Source: CAKKQX01 sp963734595
GTDB lineage: Bacteria; Pseudomonadota; Gammaproteobacteria; Burkholderiales; SG8-41
Assembly (NCBI GenBank): GCA_963734595.1
Contig: CAVTHV010000037.1
Location: 768,472 to 832,471, forward strand
DNA: 64,000 nucleotides
Direction of reading: 5' to 3'
The notes under the pieces were generated by a model. It searched no databases and was not told the DNA's origin. It saw only the letters and a list, made by a program, of their open reading frames with translations. Each line of letters starts with the position of its first letter. Within the stretch, counting starts at the first letter, position 1. Below are positions 46,816 to 55,115 of this stretch, piece by piece. The position numbers were made by a program, and so were the translations under genes.

Positions 46816-47779
46816 ATGGAACATGGCGCCAGGCCACTGGTAAGCGTTTGCATCCCGACTTTTAATTACGGCCGGTTTTTGCCCGAAGCAATAAAGTCGG
46901 TACTCGCGCAATCGTTCACGGATTTCGAACTTGTCGTGGTTGACAACGCTTCGACTGACGAGACAGCGGAACTCATGGAAGCCTTTGTGCGTTCCGATCC
47001 GCGGATCAGGTTTTACCGCAACTCCGAGAATGTCGGCATCGTAAAGAACTTCAACCGGGCGCTTGGGCATGCCGCCGGGGACTACGTCAAAATCCTGTGC
47101 GCCGATGACTTGCTCGCCCCGTCCGCCCTGGAGAGATCGCTTGCAGCTGATCCAATCCGACCCCGCGGTGAGTCTGGTTACCACGGGCCGCCTGCTGGTC
47201 GATGTTCGGCTCCAGCCGATCGGCTACGTAAGCTATTGCTCGAAGCAGGGGAGTATAGACGGGACCAAGGTGATCGACCGCTGTCTGTTTGGAACCAACT
47301 ACGTGGGCGAGCCCTCGGCGGTGCTGTTCCGTCGGCGGCAGGCGGCGCCAGGGATTCGACGAGAGCTACCCGCACTTGCTCGATATGGCAATGTGGTTTC
47401 ATTTGCTGGAGCAGGGCAGGCTGGCCTGTATCCCCGAGCCGCTGACGTATATCCGTCAGCACGAGAGCCAGATAACACAAGACAACCGTCGCACTGGGCA
47501 ATTGGTGGAGGACAAGAAAAGAATTTTCTTCGCCTATATCGACAAGCCGTACGTGCGGAAGACCGCACTGCGGGTGTTTCTGTGGCGGCTGCGTACAGCC
47601 TACAACTTCTGGAAAAGCGTGCCGGAGACAGGGCAGGCCAGAGCATTTCCGGGTTGTTGCCGCCGGTGTGGTTCTACGTGCTGCTGCCGGCGGTACTCGT
47701 CACGGACTTACTCAGGCATGCCCTGCGCCGGGTCCGGGCAATCAAGTATGTTCGCCAAGCTCACGGCGCGAATAGATGA
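46816..47779 (+). CDS. Family 2 glycosyltransferase, frameshifted
   Basis: About 320 residues. It starts MEHGARPLVSVCIPTFNYGR 5 bp after the previous stop. FELVVVDNASTDETAELMEA and YVKILCADDLLAPSALE (DD motif) are clear GT-A features. One-base gains near 47133 and 47350 must be skipped to reach DRLQLIQSDPAVSLVTTGRL and GFDESYPHLLDMAMWFHLLE. A net one-base loss near 47631 leads to the hydrophobic end SISGLLPPVWFYVLLPAVLV. The gene converges with the flippase gene, 12 bp away. Confidence 0.75.
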
Positions 47780-47790
47780 TCTTGTAGTCG

Positions 47791-49317
47791 TCAATCTACC
47801 GAGCCTGGCTTGGCGAGCCATTTGAGCGCGCTGGCTTTGATGGTGTTGCGCAATTCGGGGGCGGCGAGACCGGCCGCCACGATGGCAAAGGCGAGAAACA
47901 CGGCAAGTGTGGCAAGCAGCGCAAGCGGGTGCAGCCCTTCAGGAAGTAGCATGCGTCCGGCACCCAATACGAGAATGGTGGCAACTGCGGGTGCTGTGAT
48001 GTCGCGCAGATACCACTGGAGTTGTTCACGCCGGGCCATGCCGGTATGAACGATGGGTATCGCAATTATCAAATAAGCGGCATTTAGCGTTATCCACGCC
48101 ATGGCCGAGCTGATTGCGCCGATTCGGGGTGCAAAATACCATACCGCCGGGCCGAGTAATGCGATAGCAGCCAGATTGAAAATAAGGAATATCCGTGTCC
48201 TGCCGCGGGCCAGTTCCCGTGCGTAGGGGACGTGCATGATGCCGTTGAGGGCCGTGCCGATCACGAACAGGCTCAATATGGGGCCCGAATGGCTCGCGAC
48301 TTTTTCGTTGTGCGTCCATAGCAGCAACACTTCGTGCGAGTAGAACGACAGGAACAGTGCTGCCGGGATCACCGTAACCGCTATGACCTGAGTGGATATG
48401 TGGTAGACCTGGTCGAGGATTGCGTGCTTGTCCTCGGCAATCAGCACGGAGAATCTAGGGTAGACGGCGCTAAAGACCGGTGTTGCGAAAAGATTAAGGG
48501 CGCCGGCTACGGTAACCGCGAGACTAAAATAGCCAAAGGCCTCGAGAGTCAGGAAATTAATGAGTATCCACTTGTCGAGTTGGGTAGAGCACCAGTCGCG
48601 GAAATGGTGAGCCCGCTTACTCCCGCAGCGAAGCGCCAGGTGCGGGAAAGAAGCTCTGGGCGGAATCTCGCATGGCCACTCGCAGCCGGCAGGCCCGTGC
48701 GCAAGGCGGCGAGCCATTACAACCAGGGACAGTGTTCCCGTCATGATCTGCCAGCCGAAAAACATCAGGATGGTGGGCGAGACGAGCCATAACACGAGCA
48801 GGGCTCCCACACTGCTCACAGTTGAGAGAAGAATCCTCAGCTTGTTCACCAGCACCTGCTTTTGCAGTCCCATCAGGCCGCTGAAGTAAAGGTTTGCCGG
48901 CCAGTTAAGCATGATCACAATGACTATCATGTACAGCACTTGACGCAGAGAATTCGGGTCAATTTGATTCGGATTCAGGACGTGGCGTGCAATCAGGGGC
49001 ATAAGCAAGGCAAGCGCTACACACACTGTAGTGACTACGCCCCAGTAGACGACTTCCATGGTGCGCACGAGATCTCGCATCTCCCCTGCGCCTCGCGGAT
49101 CTATGGATAGTCGGGCCAACTCCCTGTTCAAGGTTTGGGCCAGCCCCAGGTCGAAGATCTGGACGCTCGTCATCAGCATCACGTAGAAACCGATGAGCGC
49201 GTAAGATTCGACGCCGAGAAAATGCAGATAAAACGGTACAACAGCAATCTGGAGCAGGGCCGCCCAGCCTTGTCCGATCAGGTTGGCGATGACGTTGATT
49301 TTGACGCGGCCTGTCAT
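47791..49317 (-). CDS. O-antigen flippase (Wzx-like, MATE-fold polysaccharide transporter)
   Basis: A protein of 508 residues with about 12 membrane helices, beginning MTGRVKINVIANLIGQGWAA. It flips undecaprenyl-linked O units. QLDKWILINFLTLEAFGYFS and the late NAAYLIIAIPIVHTGM region are typical. Residues about 230-243 read as non-membrane sequence. In the alternative frame the same DNA gives WRFAAGVSGLTISATGAL, a good membrane segment, so a one-base gain near 48627 and a one-base loss near 48590 probably cancel out. The start codon lies directly next to a MITE insertion, separated only by the TTA target copy, and the MITE end provides the AGGGG that precedes the ATG. Confidence 0.85.
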   Translation of the reverse strand: MTGRVKINVIANLIGQGWAALLQIAVVPFYLHFLGVESYALIGFYVMLMTSVQIFDLGLAQTLNRELARLSIDPRGAGEMRDLVRTMEVVYWGVVTTVCVALALLMPLIARHVLNPNQIDPNSLRQVLYMIVIVIMLNWPANLYFSGLMGLQKQVLVNKLRILLSTVSSVGALLVLWLVSPTILMFFGWQIMTGTLSLVVMARRLAHGPAGCEWPCEIPPRASFPHLALRCGSKRAHHFRDWCSTQLDKWILINFLTLEAFGYFSLAVTVAGALNLFATPVFSAVYPRFSVLIAEDKHAILDQVYHISTQVIAVTVIPAALFLSFYSHEVLLLWTHNEKVASHSGPILSLFVIGTALNGIMHVPYARELARGRTRIFLIFNLAAIALLGPAVWYFAPRIGAISSAMAWITLNAAYLIIAIPIVHTGMARREQLQWYLRDITAPAVATILVLGAGRMLLPEGLHPLALLATLAVFLAFAIVAAGLAAPELRNTIKASALKWLAKPGSVD

Positions 49318-49320
49318 TTA

Positions 49321-49585
49321 GAGCCCCTAACATAATGAAACGCGCGATGCGCTGGCACGATTTTGGCACAGGGCGCGAAGCTCACCGCAGCCAATATCGC
49401 GAATATTGGCAAGGGGAGCGACAATGTCATGGGCCAAAATTCGTGCCAGCCCGAAGGGTTGCAGCCAAAACCGCTGCTGACTTTGTCGGCCAGCTTGACC
49501 ATATTCGCGATATGCTCTGCGCCACCCTTCGCGTCAGCACCAATTTTGGCAGCAACGCACACGTGTTTCATTATGTTAGGGGCTC
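49321..49585. mobile_element. 265-bp MITE with 21-bp terminal inverted repeats and TTA target duplication
   Basis: Perfect 21-bp inverted ends occupy 49321-49341 (GAGCCCCTAACATAATGAAA plus C) and 49565-49585. TTA flanks both sides (49318-49320 and 49586-49588) as a 3-bp target duplication of the TNA type, which fits mobilisation by an IS5-family (IS1031-like) transposase. That link is an inference. The interior holds further inverted segments (GCTGGCACGATTTTGG and its near-complement) and no transposase. Each end carries an outward-in ATG, giving symmetrical 84-85 codon frames; the minus-strand one ends in a TGA overlapping the flippase ATG. These frames are unlikely to be real proteins. Confidence 0.85.
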
Positions 49586-49588
49586 TTA

Positions 49589-49911
49589 GATTGCCATTAG
49601 TCGTGAGACTGAATTGTTCTGGATTGAAATATGAACTTTAGTCGATGCTGGGGGAAGTGGCATCGATTGTCCGAAACGAATATTTTCAGAGGCGCGGAAG
49701 CTCTGCAATGCCGTGCGCACGCATTCAGCAAATAGTGTCCTGTTTGTCGAAATTTATGATAACAACACAAACGGATTTTCTGGCGATGTCTGAGATATTC
49801 ATGAAAATAGGCGGCGAGCGACGAACGATAATCAATAATTCTGAAATAGTAAATAGATCAGGGCGTTATCTCTTTTGCTGCCGTGGCTCCGGAATAACTT
49901 AAAACGCGTTT
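49589..49911. other. Low-G+C region without a recognised gene
   Basis: About 320 bp between the MITE and the epimerase remnant. An open frame of 85 codons at 49645-49902 shows no family features, has no Shine-Dalgarno and a composition typical of non-coding sequence. The region probably marks an old recombination junction in the cluster. Confidence 0.4.
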
Positions 49912-50043
49912 ATGAAATTACTTGTTGCGGGCTCTTGCGGTTATAACGGTACAGTGCTGGCCCTAAATCTGCTGCAGGCCGGCCACGAAATGGTGGCTTT
50001 CGAAGTCTGCGTGCCCGGCGAAACCGGTTGCTCAGATGATTAG
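49912..50043 (+). pseudogene. N-terminal remnant of an NAD-dependent epimerase/dehydratase
   Basis: Forty-three codons reading MKLLVAGSCGYNGTVLALNL then LQAGHEMVAFEVC, followed by a TAG stop. This matches the first beta-alpha-beta unit of extended SDR sugar enzymes (GxxGYxG, then HEVVxxD), with cysteine in place of the first motif residues. Nothing of the catalytic YxxxK domain follows. It is therefore a truncated gene left beside the MITE, or a small fossil from an earlier O-antigen cluster. Confidence 0.6.
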
Positions 50044-50378
50044 AATGAAAGAGCCGTTGAGGCCGTCATTCGAGATCATGAATCACCGTCAGTAAGCTTG
50101 GAAATTAGCTGAGTGAAACAATCATTCCATCGCTGTGATCAAGCCAGTGCCGCACACGAAAATTCAGCCTGCCGCAAGCGTTGTTCGTGTTAAAATCTTC
50201 GGCGTTTCCCTGTCTGTAAAATAACCATCAAAACAATGTCATATCGAGTCACGCTAGCGCAGATGCTCGCGCCTGACGTTTCTTGCCGGTCAGCGATGAA
50301 AATGCCGGGTGCGAAGTGGGCATGTCGCCAGGCTTATCCGGCGTATGCGCACGCCAGTATGACTGCGGCCGGGTGTTC
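50044..50378. other. Intergenic region upstream of the GDP-rhamnose module
   Basis: About 335 bp without a recognised gene. It should carry the promoter for the RMD-GMD-ManC genes. TTCGTGTTAAAATCTTCGG near 50184 contains a TAAAAT -10-like hexamer, but no well-spaced -35 box is visible. Confidence 0.35.
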
Positions 50379-51311
50379 GTGAAACGCCTTTTGGTCACCG
50401 GACTGGATGGCTTTGTCGGCCGCGTGGTCCAAAACATGATTGATACCTGCGTAGCCGATGGGCGGTTCAAGCTCGTCATTCCTGGCGGGACTATCGAACT
50501 TCTGGATCCGGCTTCGCTTGCCCGGGCGATCGAAGAAACCCGGCCTGACTTCGTGCTGCATCTGGCGGCCCAGAGCTTTGTTCCCAGTTCCTTCAGCGAT
50601 CCACGCGCGACTTACAACGTCAATTTTTTTGGCACGCTCAATCTGCTCGATGCGCTCAAGGCGTGCGATTTTTCGGGGCGCATGCTCTACGTCAGTTCTG
50701 GCGATGTCTACGGGCTGGTGGAGCCAGACGCGTTACCCATCGACGAAACGCGCGGGGTTCGGCCGCGGAATCCCTATGCGGTCAGCAAGGCGGCGGCCGA
50801 GTTGCTCTGCTATCAATGGACCCAGAACCATGCTTTCGATATCGTGCTGGCCCGGCCTTTCAATCACGTTGGCCCCGGACAGGCCGAACGGTTCGTGGTG
50901 TCTGATTTTGCAAAGCAGGTCGTCGAAATCAAGTTAGGCCTGCGCGAGCCGGTGATCCGCGTCGGCGATATCGATGTAACACGCGACTTCACTGACGTTC
51001 GCGACGTGGTGCGGGCCTATTTTTTACTGCTGGAGGAAGGGAAAAATGGCGAGGTTTATAATATCTGCTCGGGGAAAGAGCAGAGTATCCGGGATATCCT
51101 CGTACGGTTGATTGTTATTGCCGGCATCAATTGCCAGATCGCTCCGGATGAGGCGCGCTTCAGGCCCAACGAGCAGAAAATAATGTACGGTTCGTATGCC
51201 AAGTTGAATGAACAAGTGGGCTGGCAACCGACGATCGGCATCGATAAATCGCTGCAGGATGTGCTGTACCTACTGGGAAAGCAAGATAAAGCATGCCTAA
51301 ATCCGCATTAA
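50379..51311 (+). CDS. rmd: GDP-4-dehydro-6-deoxy-D-mannose reductase
   Basis: About 310 residues from a GTG at 50379; a GTG 6 bp upstream is possible, and further upstream sequence looks non-coding. KRLLVTGLDGFVGRVVQNMI, VLHLAAQSFVPSSFSDPRAT, YVSSGDVYGLVEPDALPIDE and YAVSKAAAELLCYQW (YxxxK) match RMD. It reduces GDP-4-keto-6-deoxymannose to GDP-D-rhamnose. It overlaps the GMD gene by 19 bp. With GMD and ManC next to it, a GDP-D-rhamnose supply module is complete. The frame is intact. Confidence 0.88.
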   Translation: MKRLLVTGLDGFVGRVVQNMIDTCVADGRFKLVIPGGTIELLDPASLARAIEETRPDFVLHLAAQSFVPSSFSDPRATYNVNFFGTLNLLDALKACDFSGRMLYVSSGDVYGLVEPDALPIDETRGVRPRNPYAVSKAAAELLCYQWTQNHAFDIVLARPFNHVGPGQAERFVVSDFAKQVVEIKLGLREPVIRVGDIDVTRDFTDVRDVVRAYFLLLEEGKNGEVYNICSGKEQSIRDILVRLIVIAGINCQIAPDEARFRPNEQKIMYGSYAKLNEQVGWQPTIGIDKSLQDVLYLLGKQDKACLNPH

Positions 51312-52264
51312 TAACCGGAATAACCGGTCAAGATGGCGCCTATCTGGCGCGTCTGCTCCTCGATAAGGGATACGAGGTCCATGGGCTCATCGCGCGCCGC
51401 GGCAGCGACACCTTGTGGCGTCTGCGGGAGCTCGGCATCGAGAGCCAGGTTCGCCTTCTAAATGGCGACATGATCGATGTCTCATCGTTAATCCGTGCGC
51501 TGGAGGCGTCGAAAGCAGAGGAAATCTACAATCTTGCTGCTCAAAGCTTCGTCGCCACCTCGTGGGAGCAGCCACTGCTTACCGCGCACGTTACTGGATT
51601 ATCGGTGGCTAACATCCTCGAAGCCGTCCGGCTGGTCAATAGGCAGGCGCGCTTCTATCAGGCGTCGACCAGCGAGATGTTCGGCATGGCCCAGGCGGAG
51701 TGCCAGGACGAGAAGACTCCGTTTTATCCCCGCAGCCCATACGGGATCGCCAAGCTCTACGGGCACTGGATGACCGTCAATTATCGTGAGAGCTTCGGCA
51801 TGCATGCCACTAGCGGCATTCTGTGCAACCATGAGTCGCCGTTGCGCGGCTTGGAATTCGTGACGCGCAAGGTGACGGATGCCGTGGCGCGGATCAAACT
51901 TGGAAAGCAGAAAGAAGTTCGCCTCGGGAATATCGATGCCAAGCGCGATTGGGGTTACGCCGGCGATTACGTGGAAGCGATGTGGTTGATGCTGCAGCAG
52001 CCGGCGCCAGACGATTACGTCATTGCTACCGGACGCACGAGCTCCGTGCGCGACATGTGCAAACTGGCCTTTGCGCACGTCGGCCTCAAGTATGAAGACT
52101 ACGTCGTCATCGACCCAAAATTTTACCGGCCCGCGGAGGTTGAGGCGCTGCGGGGCAATCCTGCAAAGGCGAAGGCCAGACTTGGCTGGAGCCCAAAAAC
52201 CGGGCTGGAGGAACTGATATCCATGATGGTCGATGCCGATCTGAAGCGGGTAGCGCATGAGTAA
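51293..52264 (+). CDS. gmd: GDP-mannose 4,6-dehydratase
   Basis: A 323-residue SDR starting MPKSALITGITGQDGAYLAR. EEIYNLAAQSFVATSWEQPL, FYQASTSEMFGMAQ, the active site YGIAKLYGHWMTVNYRES, GILCNHESPLRGLEFVTRK and GNIDAKRDWGYAGDYVEAMW are all GMD signatures. It makes GDP-4-keto-6-deoxymannose for the reductase encoded just upstream. The protein is at the short end of the family. It overlaps rmd (19 bp) and manC (8 bp), so the three are one transcript. The frame is intact. Confidence 0.95.
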   Translation: MPKSALITGITGQDGAYLARLLLDKGYEVHGLIARRGSDTLWRLRELGIESQVRLLNGDMIDVSSLIRALEASKAEEIYNLAAQSFVATSWEQPLLTAHVTGLSVANILEAVRLVNRQARFYQASTSEMFGMAQAECQDEKTPFYPRSPYGIAKLYGHWMTVNYRESFGMHATSGILCNHESPLRGLEFVTRKVTDAVARIKLGKQKEVRLGNIDAKRDWGYAGDYVEAMWLMLQQPAPDDYVIATGRTSSVRDMCKLAFAHVGLKYEDYVVIDPKFYRPAEVEALRGNPAKAKARLGWSPKTGLEELISMMVDADLKRVAHE

Positions 52265-53703
52265 CAAACTCGTTCCGATACTGCTTTCCGGCGGAGCGGG
52301 CACGCGCCTGTGGCCGGTTTCGCGCGAAGCCTCCCCCAAGCCATTCATGCAACTGGCGGACGGCCAAAGCCTGCTGCAAAAGACTTTTCTACGTGCGGCC
52401 TGCTTGAGCGGCGTCGACACGGTGATCACTATCACCAATCGCGAGTATTACTTCAAAACCCGCGATGACTATGAAACGGTGGTTGCCGATTCCAAAGTAA
52501 ACAAAACCTTCATGCTCGAGCCGATGGGGCGCAACACCGGTCCGGCCGTGGCGCTCGCTGCCTTGATGATTAGTGAAAAGTGGGGCCGTGACGCGGTGAT
52601 GCTGGTGCTTGCTGCAGACCACCTGATCGAGGGCGACAAGGCGTTTGGGGATGCGATCGCCTCGGCCGCCGGTCTCGCGAACAAAGGCAGGCTCGTAACT
52701 TTCGGCATCAAGCCAACGGGGCCGGACACCGGCTACGGCTATATTGAACAGGGAAAAGCGATCGATGCGGTCGGCGGATGCGATGTCGCGCGCTTCGTGG
52801 AGAAGCCGTCGCTTGAAGTCGCCGAGCAGTACCCTGGCATCGGGGCGCTATCTCTGGAATGCCGGCATTTTTTGTTTTACCGCCGGGAATATTCTTAGCC
52901 AGCTTGAGCAACACGCCCCCACCGTTTATAACAATGCCCTGGTCTGCTGGGAAAAGACAAAAAATCGCAAGCACGGCGATGCCAACGTGCTGGAAATCGA
53001 TGCCGAAACATTCCCTGCCCTGCCGGATATTTCCCTCGATTATGCGGTAATGGAGAAATCCGATGCGGTAGCCGTCTTGCCTGCGCAATTCGGCTGGAGC
53101 GACATCGGTTCCTGGAATGCGGTAAGCGAACTCGTGCGTCCCGACGCTGATGGAAATCGCGTAGTCGGTGAAGCCGTGCTGATCGATTCGAAAAACACTT
53201 ATATCCGTTCCGAAGGGCGCATCGTCGCAGCGGTCGGCACGCGCAATCTGATCATCGTCGATACTCCGGACGCATTACTGGTGGCTGATCGCGAACGTAC
53301 CCAGGACGTAAAAAAAGTCGTGGATCAGCTCAAGCTGAAGGAACATGAAACCTACAAAGTGCACCGTACCGTCTCACGGCCGTGGGGCACCTACACCGTG
53401 CTCGAAGAAGGGGAGCGCTTCAAGATCAAGCGCATCGTGGTCAAGCCCGGCGCATTACTTTCGCTGCAGATGCATCATCACCGCAGCGAGCACTGGGTGG
53501 TGGTGAGCGGCATGGCCAAGGTGGTCCGCGACGACCAGGAGTATTTCGTCAACGTCAACGAGTCGACTTTCATTTCCGCCGGTCGCAGGCACCGGGTCGA
53601 AAACCCGGGCCTGCTGAACCTCGTGATGATCGAGGTGCAAAGTGGCGATTATCTGGGCGAGGACGACATCGTCCGCTTTGAGGACAACTATGGCAGAACG
53701 TGA
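52257..53703 (+). CDS. manC: Mannose-1-phosphate guanylyltransferase/mannose-6-phosphate isomerase, one frameshift
   Basis: A bifunctional protein of about 481 residues. The nucleotidyltransferase part has LSGGAGTRLWPVSREASPKP, ALAALMISEKWGRDAVMLVL then AADHLIE, and FVEKPSLEVAEQY. One extra base near 52833 breaks the frame; LASGRYLWNAGIFCFTAG follows and completes the FVEKP...YLWNSG-type motif. The C-terminal cupin isomerase domain has VSRPWGTYTVLEEGERFKIK and LSLQMHHHRSEHWVVVSGMA. It supplies GDP-mannose for the GMD and RMD steps. It overlaps gmd by 8 bp. Confidence 0.92.
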
Positions 53704-53987
53704 TTCTTGCCATGCCATATTATTTATTTAAAACAATGTGTTACGTGCATCCATTAGGGGGCGGCTTTGCGGCAGTTTCCGGCTGACACCATAGGAAATG
53801 GCGTGGATACGTTTAAGCGGAGGCAAAGAACACGTGTTGTCAGCTGCGGACTCTAGCGCCAGACCGTAAAAATGGGTGTCAGGTCGATGGCGATAGATGG
53901 GGGAAAGCCGAACAATAGCTTGAATACGGAAATAGCGATCAAAACAAACCGTTATCCACTTCATTCCCGCAGATCGAAATAACTCAA

Positions 53988-55037
53988 TCACCGCCTTCGC
54001 CTTGGCCGTCCTTTGCTCAGCACATTCCAGATATCCCGGACGCTGGACACCCGCCGAGCCTGTATTTCCCGGCGCTTCCTCCACATTTTTGGCAGGCCTT
54101 TGATCGCATCTCGTTTGGCTCTGAGTAAGACACGCCAGCGACCTATAAGGGCATACCTTGTGATGACATATAGATTGGCCGCGATGTGTATGGGGAGACA
54201 GACCCAGAATAAAAACGTCGGCATGTTCTTCACGTAGGTCCAGACCACATTGCGGTGCCCGTGATAAACGGAGAAATCGCTATCCTTGCCCGTCATCGCC
54301 GAGCCGATGTGATAAACAACCGCATCTGGAACGTAAAGGCATTTAAACCCGGCCAACCGCATTCTAAATCCGAGGTCGATGTCTTCGAGGTAGCAAAAAA
54401 AATCTTCATCGAACCCGTTAACCTTCTCTATGGCCTCGCGACGGTACAACGCAGCGGCCGCGCAGGCCGAGAACACTTCTGCCGTGGCATCAAATAATCT
54501 GGAATTGGGCAGATTGTCACCTCGGCGCCAGACGAATCCTCCCGCATGATATGAATCCCCCGCCCCATCGAGACGATCGGGACAATCCATTTTGATCATG
54601 CGGCTTGCGAAGCTCGCATATTCAGGATAATTGTTGGCGGCAGAAACCATACGTTCGACCCAGTCCGGTGCGGGAATTGCGTCTGGATTGAGAAGCAGCA
54701 CATAGTCGCTCTTGCAGCGCGCCAGGATGACGTTGTTACCGCCCGCGAATCCCAGGTTAGCGTGGTTCTCTACCACTGTGACACGGGTATGAGCATCAAT
54801 TGCTAAACGTAGCCGATCGAGGCTGTCGTCGGATGACCCATTGTCGGAAACATAAATATCCGCCGGGATGGTGGACTGCAAAAGCGCACGCACGCATTCC
54901 GCAAGCAGCGCGCCGGAATTGTAGTTCACTATGATTACGCAAGCGGATTTGATAGAACTACCCTCCCTTGTTCCCGGGTATTCGTTTTTGGCGGAGACTG
55001 AATTCGCAACCAATCCCTTACCATTCACTGATGCCAT
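53988..55037 (-). CDS. Family 2 glycosyltransferase
   Basis: An intact 349-residue protein. CVIIVNYNSGALLAECVRAL, DIYVSDNGSSDDSLDRLR, ANLGFAGGNNVILA and VLLLNPDAIPAPDWVERM (NPD site) are typical of rhamnosyltransferase-like GT2 enzymes. GFDEDFFCYLEDIDLGFRMR carries the acceptor ED motif. The C-terminus has a hydrophobic stretch (FLFWVCLPIHIAANLYVI) and a very basic tail. It is transcribed towards manC. The 284-bp gap before it (53704-53987) shows no gene. Confidence 0.9.
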   Translation of the reverse strand: MASVNGKGLVANSVSAKNEYPGTREGSSIKSACVIIVNYNSGALLAECVRALLQSTIPADIYVSDNGSSDDSLDRLRLAIDAHTRVTVVENHANLGFAGGNNVILARCKSDYVLLLNPDAIPAPDWVERMVSAANNYPEYASFASRMIKMDCPDRLDGAGDSYHAGGFVWRRGDNLPNSRLFDATAEVFSACAAAALYRREAIEKVNGFDEDFFCYLEDIDLGFRMRLAGFKCLYVPDAVVYHIGSAMTGKDSDFSVYHGHRNVVWTYVKNMPTFLFWVCLPIHIAANLYVITRYALIGRWRVLLRAKRDAIKGLPKMWRKRREIQARRVSSVRDIWNVLSKGRPRRRR

Positions 55038-55115
55038 GTTGTCACAAACCGAGGAGCTTGAGGATTGATTTTCCTGCTAATTTCGCGAACTGCATTGGCA
55101 TTGGAGCCGCAGATT

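Noticed and set aside
49335..49589. 84-85 codon frames on both strands inside the MITE
   Set aside because: They start in the inverted ends and show no protein family features; they follow from the symmetry of the element.
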